Source: Hydrogenophaga sp. (GTDB lineage: Bacteria; Pseudomonadota; Gammaproteobacteria; Burkholderiales; Burkholderiaceae_C). From it: a stretch of DNA of 63,014 nt. This document shows positions 15,537 to 27,172 of this stretch, piece by piece (the stretch's first letter is position 1; every line of letters starts with the position of its first letter). A program made the translations under genes and the position numbers. The stretch covers positions 1-63,014 of the forward strand of contig NZ_JAABRQ010000022.1 in assembly GCF_011390835.1 (NCBI RefSeq), in the 5' to 3' direction. The notes under the pieces were generated by a model, which worked only from the letters and a program-made list of their open reading frames with translations, was not told the origin of the DNA and searched no databases.

Positions 15537-15926
15537 ATGAACTTGCCGAGTGTTTACATCTTCAACTGGATCTTTTTGCTGGTGCTGTTCCCAGTGTCGT
15601 TCTTCTGGCTGCGCCGCGCCTGGCGCATCCTGGTTCGCCGCGACTTCTCCGAGGTGGCCCTGAAGAAGGGTGTGCCACCTACCAACGCCGAGAAATACGC
15701 GCCCTACGAGATGGCGATCAACTTCGTTGGCGGCGTCATCATGGTGGGCGTGCTGGTGGCCGTGCTGGGCTTTCAGGCTCTGGCCGCCGACGACTGGATC
15801 GCCATCGCTGGCGTGACGCTCTGGTGCAAGCTGCTGGCATCGTTTGCCCTGAGCCGCCAGGCCCATGGTCTGGGGCCCAAGACCAAAGCCAAGAAGGGTG
15901 CCCCCGGCTCGGACCAGTCCAGCTGA
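15537..15926 (+). CDS. Small membrane protein, unknown function
   Basis: 129 residues with an N-terminal helix (YIFNWIFLLVLFPVSFFWL), a cationic stretch (RRAWRILVRRD), a second helix (INFVGGVIMVGVLVAVLGF), a weaker third hydrophobic segment and a Lys-rich polar C-terminus. I do not recognise a named family. It lies after the symporter terminator and converges on ppsR with only 7 nt between stop codons. The 16-bp inverted repeat upstream may control it. The position suggests a link to the symporter or PEP-synthase genes, without direct evidence. Confidence 0.75.
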   Translation: MNLPSVYIFNWIFLLVLFPVSFFWLRRAWRILVRRDFSEVALKKGVPPTNAEKYAPYEMAINFVGGVIMVGVLVAVLGFQALAADDWIAIAGVTLWCKLLASFALSRQAHGLGPKTKAKKGAPGSDQSS

Positions 15927-15933
15927 GTGCGCC

Positions 15934-16755
15934 TCAGTAGCCCAGCCGCTCGGGCCGGATTTCCTGCAGGATGGTGGTGGCGATCTCTTCGATCGATTTG
16001 GTGGTGGTCGAGAGCCAGCGGATGCCTTCGCGCCGCATCATGGCTTCGGCCTCGCTCACCTCCACCCGGCAATTGTCCAGGCTGGCATAGCGCGAGTTGG
16101 GTCGGCGCTCGTTGCGGATCTGGGCCAGGCGCTCGGGCGCGATGGTGAGGCCAAAGATCTTCTTGCGGTGGGGCACCAGGGCTGGCGGCAGCTTGCGGCG
16201 GTCGAAGTCTTCAGGAATCAGCGGGTAATTGGACGCCTTGAGGCCGTGCTGCATCGCCAGGTAGAGGCTGGTGGGCGTTTTGCCGCTGCGGCTCACACCG
16301 ACCAGGATCACATCAGAGCCTTCCAGATCGCGGTGGCTCTGGCCATCGTCGTGCATCAGCGAAAAATTGATGGCCTCGATGCGGTCGTCGTACTCCTTGC
16401 TTTTGGAGGCATCAGAAAAGCGGCCCACCCGGTGGTTGGACTTGATGCCCAGTTCGGCCTCCAGGGGCTCGACGAAGGTGCCAAACATGTCGAGCATCAT
16501 GCCGCTGCAGTCCGCCTTGATGACCTCCAGCACATCCATGTTGACCACGGTCACGAATACCAGAGGGCGCTTGCCTTCCACCTCGGCCGTGTGGTTGATC
16601 TGGCGCACCGCCTGGTGGGCTTTGTCCACGCTGTCGAGAAACGGCAGTCGCACGCGCCGGACCTCGGCCTCGAACTGCGCCAGGATGGCGTTGCCAAAGG
16701 TTTCGGCGGTGATACCGGTGCCGTCGGAGACGAAAAAAACCGTGCGGTTGGGCAT
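15934..16755 (-). CDS. ppsR: PEP synthase regulatory protein (bifunctional kinase/pyrophosphorylase)
   Basis: A 273-residue DUF299 family protein. PpsR inactivates PEP synthase by ADP-dependent phosphorylation of a Thr next to the catalytic His and reactivates it by Pi-dependent removal. It opens with [16 protein letters not shown], and the P-loop-like [15 protein letters not shown] lies in the middle. The start at 16755 was chosen because GGAG lies 7 nt upstream and homologues start at this Met; the frame stays open to 16851. It diverges from ppsA, its target, across 224 nt, the usual arrangement in betaproteobacteria. Confidence 0.94.
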   Translation of the reverse strand: MPNRTVFFVSDGTGITAETFGNAILAQFEAEVRRVRLPFLDSVDKAHQAVRQINHTAEVEGKRPLVFVTVVNMDVLEVIKADCSGMMLDMFGTFVEPLEAELGIKSNHRVGRFSDASKSKEYDDRIEAINFSLMHDDGQSHRDLEGSDVILVGVSRSGKTPTSLYLAMQHGLKASNYPLIPEDFDRRKLPPALVPHRKKIFGLTIAPERLAQIRNERRPNSRYASLDNCRVEVSEAEAMMRREGIRWLSTTTKSIEEIATTILQEIRPERLGY

Positions 16756-16979
16756 GGGCAAACTCCAGGTGGCAAATTGTGAGGAATTCGAGAAGACCGC
16801 CAGCAGCGATCGGGGGGCAAAGACTGGGCCACCTACAATTGGGGCATCCATGCACGTCCATTATCCCGGTTGCATCGGCCCCTGATTCTTGCCTCCGCCC
16901 GCAGGCCGACCCAGAACACCACAACAAGGTCCCCAGCAGCGTGACGGCTCCCGGTTTTTAACTTGAGCGGAGTCTTTCC

Positions 16980-19391
<2,412 letters not shown>

Positions 19392-19414
19392 GATCCGCTC
19401 CATCGCGTTGAAAG

Positions 19415-19441
19415 AAGGCAGGGTGCTCCCCTGCCTTTTTT
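19415..19441 (+). terminator. Rho-independent terminator after ppsA
   Basis: AAGGCAGGG/CCCTGCCTT stem with a short TGCTC loop, then a T-run to 19441. It lies 24 nt after the ppsA stop and separates ppsA from the downstream small gene and sensor-kinase operon. Confidence 0.9.
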
Positions 19442-19536
19442 CTATTTGGGTGAGTCAGTGCAGGGTCAGCGCCAGGCGCACAATGCTTGTAGCGCGTGGT
19501 GAAGATCTGCGCCGGCAACACGACGAGGAGAAGCGC

Positions 19537-19755
19537 ATGTTTCAAGGCCTGGACGCTCAACGCCTGGTGGCCCTGTTCGTGGCTGGGCTGCTGCTGTTCA
19601 ACTTCCCCCTGCTCGCGCTGTGGGACCACGATCTGTCCATTGCTGGCCTTCCGCTGTTCCCGACCGCTCTGTTCCTGCTCTGGGCAGCGCTGATCGCGGC
19701 CCTGGCCTGGGTGGTCGAGCGCGGCCACGATCGGCCCGGCCTCTCCGAAGACTGA
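19537..19755 (+). CDS. DUF3311-like small membrane protein
   Basis: 72 residues with two helices (LVALFVAGLLLFNFPLLALW and PLFPTALFLLWAALIAALAW) and a charged end (ERGHDRPGLSED). DUF3311 proteins usually accompany SSS-type carriers as a small subunit. The next gene, 18 nt downstream, encodes a histidine kinase with a full SSS domain, so this is probably its companion. The start at 19537 is supported by GAGGAGAAG upstream; the longer frame from 19408 begins inside the ppsA terminator and was rejected. Confidence 0.8.
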   Translation: MFQGLDAQRLVALFVAGLLLFNFPLLALWDHDLSIAGLPLFPTALFLLWAALIAALAWVVERGHDRPGLSED

Positions 19756-19773
19756 GCTTCACGGCAGGCCGCA

Positions 19774-22551
19774 ATGCTCCCGGCATCCCTGGTCATCGGC
19801 GTTTCGTTCGCCTATTTGCTGCTGCTGTTTGCGGTGGCCTATTGGGCCGACCAGCGCGCTGCGGCCGGGCGGTCGGTGATTGGCAACTCCTGGGTCTATG
19901 CCTTGTCGATGGCCGTGTACTGCACCGCCTGGACCTACTTCGGCAGCGTGGGTCGCGCGGCGAGCTCTGGCGTCTGGTTTCTGCCGATTTACCTGGGGCC
20001 TATGCTGGCCATGGTGCTGGCCTGGATGGTGGTGCGCAAGATGATCCGCATTGCCAAGACATACCGCATCACCTCCATTGCGGACTTCATCGCCAGCCGG
20101 TACGGCAAGAGCCCGACGCTCGCGGGACTGGTGACCCTGATCACCGTGGTGGGCATCGTGCCCTACATAGCGCTGCAGCTCAAAGCGATTGCCAGCGGCT
20201 ACGCGGTGCTGACTTCACCGCTGGGCCAGCCGGCCGCTACCGGCGTGGACTGGTGGCGCGACAGCACGCTGTACGTGGCGCTGGCCCTGGCCGGCTTCAC
20301 CATGGTGTTTGGCGCGCGCCACCTCGACAGCACCGAACGCCACGAAGGTATGGTGGCGGCGATCGCATTTGAGTCTCTGGTGAAACTGCTGGCATTCCTG
20401 GCGGTGGGCCTGTTCGTGAGCTTCGGGCTGTTTTCCAGCCCGGCGGCGCTGTTTGAGCAGGCGCGCGGTGTCGAGAGCCTGCGCCAGCTGATGCAGTTCG
20501 AACAAGGGCAATCGTTTGCCTACGCGCAATGGGCCGGGCTCACGCTGCTGGCCATGTTGTCGGTGATTTTCCTGCCGCGCCAGTTCCAGGTGATGGTGGT
20601 TGAGAACGTCGACGAGCGCCATCTGCGGCGCGCGGTCTGGGTCTTTCCTCTGTACCTGCTGCTGATCAACCTGTTCGTGCTGCCGATCGCGCTGGGGGGG
20701 CTGCTGTATTTCGGTCCGGGTCGCATGGATCCCGAGACTTTCATCCTGTCGCTGCCACTGGCCGAGGGCTGGACGCTGCTGGCACTGGCGGCGTTTGTCG
20801 GCGGTCTGTCGGCGGCCACGGGCATGGTGATCGTGGAGGCGATCGCAGTTTCGACCATGGTCTGCAACGATCTGGTCATGCCCCTGCTGCTGCGCATGCG
20901 GCGCTTCGGCGCCAGGGCCAGCAGCGATCTGACCGGCCTGTTGCTGGGCATCCGCCGGGCTGCGATCCTGACCATCCTGCTGCTGGGCTATTTGTATTTC
21001 CATCTGGCCGGCGAGGCCTACGCCTTGGTGAGCATCGGCCTGATCAGCTTCGCCGCCGTGGCGCAGTTCGCCCCAGCGATGCTGGGCGGGATGTACTGGC
21101 GCGGTGGTACCCGGCGCGGGGCGCTGGCGGGCTTGCTGCTGGGGTTTGCCTTCTGGGCCTACACGCTGATGCTGCCCTCGCTGGCCAAGTCGGGCTGGCT
21201 GTTGTCCGAGAGCTTTCTGCACGATGGGCCTTGGGGCCTCATCTGGCTCAAGCCCGAGGCCTTGCTGGGCCTGGCGGGTCTGGACGGCCTGACCCACTCG
21301 CTTTTCTGGAGTCTGCTGGTCAACGTGGGCGCTTATGTGGGCGTGTCGTTGTGGCGAGTTCCCTCCGCCGCCGAGACCAGCCAGGCCCTGCTGTTTGTGG
21401 ACGTGTTCCGCCGCACTGCCCAGGCGCCCCCGGTGTTCTGGCAGGGCCGGGCCCAGGTGTCGGCGCTGTTGCCGCTGATGGGGCGCTTCCTGGGTGCGGA
21501 GGCTGCGCAGCGCCTGCTGACAGGCTACGCTCGAGGCTTGGGGGTGTCGGACATCGCTCAGATTCCGGGCGATGCGCGGCTGGTGCAGTTTGTCGAGACC
21601 CAGCTCGCTGGCGCCATCGGCAGCGCCTCGGCGCGGGTCATGGTGGCCTCGGCTGTGGAAGAGGAACCGCTGGATCTGGACGATGTGCTGCGCATCCTCG
21701 ACGAGGCCTCGCAGTTGCGCGCCTATTCGCACGCGCTGGAGGACAAGTCGCGTTCCCTGGAGCGCGCCACCACTGACCTGCGGGAGGCTAACGACAAGCT
21801 CAAGAGCCTGGATCGCATGAAAGACGATTTCATGTCGTCGGTGACGCACGAATTGCGCACGCCTTTGACTTCGATCAGGGCGCTGTCGGAGCTGATGCGC
21901 GACGATGAAAACATGGATGCTGCCCAGCGGCAGCAGTTTCTGGGCATCATCGTCGGCGAGGCCGAGCGGCTGAGCCGCCTGGTGAGTCAGGTGCTGGACA
22001 TGGCCAAGATCGAGGCCGGGCAAGCCGACTGGCGCAGCACCGAAATCGATTTGTGTGAGGTGGCCGAGCAGGCTGCGGGCACCATGCGCGAGAACTACCG
22101 CGAGCGCGGTGTGGCGCTGGTGATCGAGCTCCCTGAGCGGGTGCGACCAGTGTGGGCGGATGCCGACCGGCTGACCCAGGTGGTGCTCAACCTGCTGTCG
22201 AATGCGCTGAAGTACGCGCCTCGCGACGTGGGTCGGGTGGTGCTTCGTGTGCAGGAAGCGGGAGACGAGCTGACGCTGGAAGTGCAGGACAACGGACCGG
22301 GTATGGCGCCCGACCAGGAAGCGGTGGTGTTTGAGAAATTCCGGCAAGTGGCCGGTGACGATCATTACCGGCCTGGGGGCACCGGACTGGGCCTGCCGAT
22401 CAGCCGACAGATCGTGGAACATTTCGGCGGCCGCATGTGGTTGCGGTCGGCGCCGGGGCAGGGGGCTTGTTTCGGATTTGCGCTGCCGCACGCGGGCAAC
22501 GCCACCGGAGCAGGAACGATGGACGACAACAAGAGGAGCAGCGACACATGA
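19774..22551 (+). CDS. SSS-domain sensor histidine kinase (CrbS-like)
   Basis: 925 residues. The N-terminal half (about 1-490) is an SSS symporter domain with about 13 helices. A linker and a coiled coil (about 640-680) lead to a DHp domain with phospho-acceptor His692 in SSVTHELRTPLTSIRAL, then a CA domain with N-box QVVLNLLSNALKYA, G1 DNGPGMAPD and G2 GGTGLGLPIS. In CrbS proteins the carrier domain senses or transports acetate and the kinase controls acetate use. The response regulator overlaps by ATGA. Only a weak GGCAGG site precedes the ATG. Acetate sensing here is inference by family. Confidence 0.92.
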   Translation: MLPASLVIGVSFAYLLLLFAVAYWADQRAAAGRSVIGNSWVYALSMAVYCTAWTYFGSVGRAASSGVWFLPIYLGPMLAMVLAWMVVRKMIRIAKTYRITSIADFIASRYGKSPTLAGLVTLITVVGIVPYIALQLKAIASGYAVLTSPLGQPAATGVDWWRDSTLYVALALAGFTMVFGARHLDSTERHEGMVAAIAFESLVKLLAFLAVGLFVSFGLFSSPAALFEQARGVESLRQLMQFEQGQSFAYAQWAGLTLLAMLSVIFLPRQFQVMVVENVDERHLRRAVWVFPLYLLLINLFVLPIALGGLLYFGPGRMDPETFILSLPLAEGWTLLALAAFVGGLSAATGMVIVEAIAVSTMVCNDLVMPLLLRMRRFGARASSDLTGLLLGIRRAAILTILLLGYLYFHLAGEAYALVSIGLISFAAVAQFAPAMLGGMYWRGGTRRGALAGLLLGFAFWAYTLMLPSLAKSGWLLSESFLHDGPWGLIWLKPEALLGLAGLDGLTHSLFWSLLVNVGAYVGVSLWRVPSAAETSQALLFVDVFRRTAQAPPVFWQGRAQVSALLPLMGRFLGAEAAQRLLTGYARGLGVSDIAQIPGDARLVQFVETQLAGAIGSASARVMVASAVEEEPLDLDDVLRILDEASQLRAYSHALEDKSRSLERATTDLREANDKLKSLDRMKDDFMSSVTHELRTPLTSIRALSELMRDDENMDAAQRQQFLGIIVGEAERLSRLVSQVLDMAKIEAGQADWRSTEIDLCEVAEQAAGTMRENYRERGVALVIELPERVRPVWADADRLTQVVLNLLSNALKYAPRDVGRVVLRVQEAGDELTLEVQDNGPGMAPDQEAVVFEKFRQVAGDDHYRPGGTGLGLPISRQIVEHFGGRMWLRSAPGQGACFGFALPHAGNATGAGTMDDNKRSSDT

Positions 22552-22922
22552 GAAAAAAAATCCTGATTGCCGATGACGAGCCCAACATCCTGATCTCGTT
22601 GGAGTTTTTGATGAAGCGCGAAGGCTACGAGGTGCTGCTGGCGCGCGATGGGCAGGAAGCCATGGATGTGCTGCTTCGAGAGCGACCGGCGCTGGTGCTG
22701 CTGGACGTGATGATGCCGAACAAGTCGGGCTTCGACGTCTGCTGCGAGGTGCGTGCCAGCGATGTGCTGCGCGACACGCCGATCCTGATGCTCACCGCCA
22801 AGGGTCGCGACACGGACGTGGCCAAGGGCCTGGCGCTGGGCGCCAACGCCTACATGACCAAGCCCTTTTCCACCAAGGAGCTGGTGCAGAAGGTACGTGA
22901 CATGCTGGGCGAGGCGCCATGA
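22548..22922 (+). CDS. Receiver-only response regulator
   Basis: A 124-residue single REC domain: acidic pair Asp9-Asp10, phospho-acceptor Asp53 in LLDVMMPNKSG, Thr83 in LMLTAKGRD and Lys105 in MTKPFSTKEL. There is no DNA-binding domain, unlike CrbR of Vibrio and Pseudomonas, which ends in a LuxR-type helix-turn-helix. It overlaps the kinase gene by 4 nt (ATGA) and is overlapped by the next gene in the same way, so kinase, receiver and exonuclease protein should be made together. Its output must be a protein contact or a phosphorelay. AGAGGAG precedes the start. Confidence 0.93.
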   Translation: MRKKILIADDEPNILISLEFLMKREGYEVLLARDGQEAMDVLLRERPALVLLDVMMPNKSGFDVCCEVRASDVLRDTPILMLTAKGRDTDVAKGLALGANAYMTKPFSTKELVQKVRDMLGEAP

Positions 22923-25111
22923 GCGGTCAGCAGACCACGGACCGGCGCCTCTGGTTGTTGCTGGGGGTGGCAGGCCTGCTGTCGGTGGCCTGGCTACTGG
23001 CGACCATGGTCTTGGTGGGGAGTACGCTGGAGGCAGTGGAGCGCAACACGGTGTGGGCCCTGCTAGGCGAACGGCTGGTCCTGGTGCTGCTGACCTGGGG
23101 CGCTGGCATGGCGGCGATCGCCTGGGCACTCAAGCGCTGGTTTGACCATTGGGTCACGCCCTCCGTGCAACTGGCTGAAGAAGCGCAAGTCCTGTTGCGC
23201 ACCGACGTGGTTCGCACGCTCAAGCCCAAGGGCAATGTCGAGACCCAGGTGCTGGCCGACCTGTTCAACCAGCTGGTGGGGCAGCGAGAAGAACTGCGCG
23301 AACAGATGATGCGCAAGGTGCAGGAGGCTGCGCAGGGCATCGAGGCGGAAAAGAGCCGGCTGGCCGCGCTGATGTCCGAGCTCACGCAGAGCGTGGTCGT
23401 GTGCAACCTGGATGGCCGCGTGCTGCTCTACAACAACCGCGCGCGCATGCAGTTCCGTGCCTTGTCGCAGACGCCCGGGGTGGCGGGTGGCGCCGAGCTG
23501 ATCGGCCTGGGCCGGTCGATCTACGGCGTGTTCGACCGCAAGCTGGTCACGCACGCGCTGGAGAATATCCAGCAGCGCATGCTGCGCGGCGCGGCCCAGC
23601 CGTCGGCGCAGTTCGTCACCACCACCCCGGCAGGACAGCTGTTGCGGGTGCAGATGGCGCCAGTGCGGGCCACGCAGGGCGTGAGCGCTGAAGATGGCAG
23701 CGACCTCACCGGCTTTGTGCTGATGCTGGACAACATCACGCGCGACTTCGAAGCCGAGTCCGCCAAGGATCAGGTGCTGCTCAGCCTGACCGAAGGCAGT
23801 CGCGCTGCGCTGGGCAACATGCAGGCGGCCTTGGACATACTGGATTACCCGGATCTGGAGCCCGCCATGCGCGAGCGCTTCCTGGGTGTCATCCGTGAAG
23901 AGACGACCGCTCTGAGCCAGCGCATCAGCGCGCTGGAAACCGGCTCGACCACCAACCTCAAGACACGCTGGCCACTGGAAGACATGCTGGGCGCCGACCT
24001 CGTCAATGCGGCCGCCCGGCGCATCGAGGTGGTGACTGGCCTCAACGCCAACGCAGCCGAGGTCGACGCTGGCCTCTGGCTCAAGGTGGAGAGTTTTTCG
24101 TTGTTGCAGGTGCTGGTGTACTTGGCGGGGCGGCTGAAGGACGAGTTTGCGGTGAAATTTGTGCAGCTTCGCCTGAGTACGGCCGCCAGCAGCGCTGGCA
24201 AAGCGCAGCTGGACCTGGTCTGGACGGGGCAGGCCATGAGCACCGAGACAGTGATGAGCTGGGAGATGGACGCCATGCGCACCGGCGGTGAAGCCACGCG
24301 TCTCACAGTGCGCGATGTGATCGAGCGCCATGCGGGCGCGTTCTGGTTTGAACGTGAGCGTGTGCGCCACCAGGCGTTTTTCCGCTTGCTGCTGCCACTG
24401 GCCAACCCGCAGGAGCAGGCAGAAAAAGCGGCCCTCTTGCCGAGCGACAGCCGGCCCGAATACTACGACTTCGATCTGTTCAAGACCACCGAGCTCACCC
24501 GTTCGCTGGATGACCGGCTCTTGACTGACCTGAGCTACACGGTGTTCGACACCGAGACCACCGGACTCAACCCGTCTCAGGGCGACGAGATCATCCAGAT
24601 CGGTGCGGCGCGCATCGTCAACAACAAGCTGCTGCGCCAGGAAAGCTTCGAGCAACTGGTGGATCCGAAACGCTCCATCCCCGAAGCCGGCATTCCCATT
24701 CACGGCATCCGGCCCGAGATGGTGCTGGGCCAACCCACGATCGACCAGGTGCTGCCGGCTTTCCACACCTTTGCGCAGGACACTGTGCTGGTGGCTCACA
24801 ACGCGGCGTTTGACATGCGGTTTCTGCAGCTCAAGCAGGCACAGACCGGCGCGGTATTCGACCACCCGGTGCTCGACACTCTGTTGCTGTCCGCCCTGGT
24901 GCACCCCAATCAGGACTCGCACCGACTGGAAGCCCTGGCCGAACGCTTCAACGTCACCATCGTCGGGCGCCACACCGCACTGGGCGACGCCATGGTGACG
25001 GCCGAGGCGTTTCTGAAGCTGATTCCGTTGCTGGCGGAAAAAGGCATCCACACGCTGGGCGAAGCGCGCGAAGCGTCGCAGAAGACCTTCTACGCCCGAC
25101 TCAAGTATTGA
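22919..25111 (+). CDS. Membrane pseudo-histidine-kinase fused to DEDDh exonuclease
   Basis: 730 residues. Two N-terminal helices (LLGVAGLLSVAWLLATMVLV and VLLTWGAGMAAIAWALKRWF) are followed by a linker and a PAS-like domain (VVVCNLDGRVLLYNN). A DHp-like segment (about 286-340) follows, in which the expected His is Glu292 (LSLTEGSRAALG), then a degenerate CA-like region. The C-terminal DnaQ-type exonuclease (about 540-720) is complete: Asp544 and Glu546 (FDTETTG), His627 to Asp632 (HNAAFD), His685 and Asp690 (HTALGDA). The exonuclease should be 3'-5' and active. ATGA overlap with the receiver gene implies shared control. The nucleic-acid substrate and the reason for membrane anchoring are unknown. 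Confidence 0.9.
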   Translation: MSGQQTTDRRLWLLLGVAGLLSVAWLLATMVLVGSTLEAVERNTVWALLGERLVLVLLTWGAGMAAIAWALKRWFDHWVTPSVQLAEEAQVLLRTDVVRTLKPKGNVETQVLADLFNQLVGQREELREQMMRKVQEAAQGIEAEKSRLAALMSELTQSVVVCNLDGRVLLYNNRARMQFRALSQTPGVAGGAELIGLGRSIYGVFDRKLVTHALENIQQRMLRGAAQPSAQFVTTTPAGQLLRVQMAPVRATQGVSAEDGSDLTGFVLMLDNITRDFEAESAKDQVLLSLTEGSRAALGNMQAALDILDYPDLEPAMRERFLGVIREETTALSQRISALETGSTTNLKTRWPLEDMLGADLVNAAARRIEVVTGLNANAAEVDAGLWLKVESFSLLQVLVYLAGRLKDEFAVKFVQLRLSTAASSAGKAQLDLVWTGQAMSTETVMSWEMDAMRTGGEATRLTVRDVIERHAGAFWFERERVRHQAFFRLLLPLANPQEQAEKAALLPSDSRPEYYDFDLFKTTELTRSLDDRLLTDLSYTVFDTETTGLNPSQGDEIIQIGAARIVNNKLLRQESFEQLVDPKRSIPEAGIPIHGIRPEMVLGQPTIDQVLPAFHTFAQDTVLVAHNAAFDMRFLQLKQAQTGAVFDHPVLDTLLLSALVHPNQDSHRLEALAERFNVTIVGRHTALGDAMVTAEAFLKLIPLLAEKGIHTLGEAREASQKTFYARLKY

Positions 25112-25118
25112 CCCCCCT

Positions 25119-25149
25119 CCGAGGCGGCCCGAGCATCGGGCCGCCTCGG
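25119..25149. terminator. Hairpin between convergent genes
   Basis: A 14-bp perfect stem CCGAGGCGGCCCGA/TCGGGCCGCCTCGG with a GCA loop, starting 8 nt after the exonuclease stop and ending 8 nt before the DUF294 gene stop on the other strand. There is no T-run, so termination may need Rho. The location between convergent genes supports a bidirectional role. Confidence 0.7.
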
Positions 25150-25156
25150 GGGTAGG

Positions 25157-27004
25157 TCAAAACCGCCCGGCCTGGTAGCGGTTCCCCAGCACGTTCTGCA
25201 GCGACTGCACCACGGTGAAAGCGTCCTTGAGTTGGGAGCGCTCAAAGTTGGAGGTGTCGTCCAGCGGCAGGAAATTGTCGGGTGCCTGACCAGCGCCGAT
25301 CTGTCGTGCCTGGTGCTGGATGCGGGTGAAAGCCAGGAACTCCAGCGCCTCGCGCAGGTCGCGCGCACTCTGTTCGCTGATCGAGCCGCCCGCAGCGGCG
25401 CTGACCAGCCGGTCATGGGTGTTCACCGCTTCATGTCCACCCGCCAGCGCATGGACCCGAGCCAGGTCCACGATGGGCACCACACCCGTGTGCTTCAGGT
25501 CGATCTTGCCCTTGTGCTCGCCGCTGCGGATGGTCGAGATACCCTTGAACACGCCGAGCGGCGGCTGGTGCTGCAAGGCGTTGCCAACCATGTAGGCCAG
25601 AAAGATTGAGTTGCCCTTGGTGCGCTGGAGCACGTCGCGCCGCAGGTCGTCCAGCAGGGCGCTGTTGCCGTGCACCGCACGCAGATCGAAAAACACGCAG
25701 GTGAGCATGAGCGACTTCGGATCGGGTGCGCCGGTCCAGCGCGCGAAGTACTCGGCCCAGCGGCGCTTGGGCTGGCGCCAAGTGTCGGTCATGGCCATCA
25801 TCTCGCCGGGGCAGTAAATGTAGCCGCAGGCGTCGAGCCCGTCGCAGACGAACTGCGACAAGGCCTTGAAGTAGGCCCCGTGCTGCGCTTCTTCGTAGCT
25901 GTCGTCCAGCACCAGGCAGTTGTCTTGATCGGACTTGGCCGTCTGTTCGTTGCGGGCCTGCGAGCCCGCTGCCACCCACACGTAGTCCACCGGCGGCGGC
26001 CCCAGCTTGACCTCGGCCAGTTGCAGCAGGCGGCTGGTGATGGCGTCGGTGATGGCGGTGATGATGTGGCCGCTGCTGTAGGCCGAGGCCTGGGCGCTCG
26101 CCAGACTTTGCTGCAGCCGCTTGATCCGCAAGCTGGCTGCCTGCAGCCCTTCGACCGTGGTCTGCTTGTAAACCTCGCCCGCGAGGTAGACCGCCGAAGT
26201 GCTGTGCTGCTCGGTCACGTCGGTCGCGGTGATCATGCCGACGATGCGTTGGCCGTCGAGCACCGGCACGTGGTGGATGTTGTGGCGCGCCATCAGCAGC
26301 AAGGCGTCGAACGCGGGGTTCTGCACGTCGATGGTCAGTGGCGCGAGCGTGGTGATGTCGGCCACCGGACGGCTCGGGTCCAGGCCCACCGCCAGCACGC
26401 GGTTGCGCAGGTCGCGGTCGGTGATCAGACCAAACAGGTGATCCTGCTCGACGATCAGTACCGAAGACACCCGCTGCTCGCTCATGACGCGGGCGGCCTC
26501 GCTGATGGAGGTGTGCGGCGGCAGCGTGATCGGTGCCCGCTTGACCAGTGAGCGCACCGGAGCGGTCATGAGGTTGATCGCGGGCTCGGCGCTGTTGCGG
26601 TCGCGGGGCGTGCCCGGCGCGGTGGCTGAAGGGGAGGGCAGCAGGTAGGCCACCGCCGGAGTGTCCTCGCGCAGTGCCTCCACCAGTGCGGCATCGAGGC
26701 TGGCGACCTGGCAGTCGGTCTGTGCCCGGGCGGAGGCCACCGCCGGTTGCCCGGCTGTGCCCATGAGGTCACCCGCTTGCAAGGTCACGACGGGCTGACC
26801 TTGTTCGTCGTGTAGCGCCAGCTCGCCCGAGACCAGCCAGTGCAGGGCCGCCGCGTGTTCGTCGCCGGTCTCCAGTAGCTCGCCCGCCGCGACCGATCGC
26901 AGGCTGAGTGATTCGGCCAGCCGCTGGCGCGCTGGCGCGCTCAACAGTCCCCAGATGCGGTGAGTGCGGATGGCGTCAATCAGCGTCGGGGCATGGTCAG
27001 GCAT
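25157..27004 (-). CDS. cNMP-binding/CBS/DUF294 nucleotidyltransferase-like protein
   Basis: 615 residues: a cyclic-nucleotide-binding-like domain (about 15-115), two CBS domains (about 145-200 and 212-268), then a DUF294 nucleotidyltransferase-like domain with GSQARNE (347-353) and SDQDN (358-362), followed by the DUF294 C-terminal helical region. The GS-(x)-R...SDxD pattern matches GlnD-like nucleotidyltransferases, which suggests uridylylation or adenylylation of an unknown target under control of adenylate or cNMP ligands. This family is often encoded beside VC_2705-type symporters, as here. It converges on the exonuclease gene. No partner has been identified. Confidence 0.9.
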   Translation of the reverse strand: MPDHAPTLIDAIRTHRIWGLLSAPARQRLAESLSLRSVAAGELLETGDEHAAALHWLVSGELALHDEQGQPVVTLQAGDLMGTAGQPAVASARAQTDCQVASLDAALVEALREDTPAVAYLLPSPSATAPGTPRDRNSAEPAINLMTAPVRSLVKRAPITLPPHTSISEAARVMSEQRVSSVLIVEQDHLFGLITDRDLRNRVLAVGLDPSRPVADITTLAPLTIDVQNPAFDALLLMARHNIHHVPVLDGQRIVGMITATDVTEQHSTSAVYLAGEVYKQTTVEGLQAASLRIKRLQQSLASAQASAYSSGHIITAITDAITSRLLQLAEVKLGPPPVDYVWVAAGSQARNEQTAKSDQDNCLVLDDSYEEAQHGAYFKALSQFVCDGLDACGYIYCPGEMMAMTDTWRQPKRRWAEYFARWTGAPDPKSLMLTCVFFDLRAVHGNSALLDDLRRDVLQRTKGNSIFLAYMVGNALQHQPPLGVFKGISTIRSGEHKGKIDLKHTGVVPIVDLARVHALAGGHEAVNTHDRLVSAAAGGSISEQSARDLREALEFLAFTRIQHQARQIGAGQAPDNFLPLDDTSNFERSQLKDAFTVVQSLQNVLGNRYQAGRF

Positions 27005-27172
27005 GGTGTCTCAGTGTGTTGGCGATCAATCAACAAATGCTACACCCGCATCTGCGCCCAGCGCGGGTAAACGCCATGCAGGGTTTGACCTGAGTCAGAA
27101 CCTGGTACGGGCCATGTGTAAGAGGAGGGTAAGTTGGCGATTCACAATCATTCAACTTGACTCGAAACTGAC

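Noticed and set aside
20215..22491. 758-codon open frame on the minus strand
   Set aside because: Complement of the sensor-kinase gene; Gln/Arg/His-rich and without domains.
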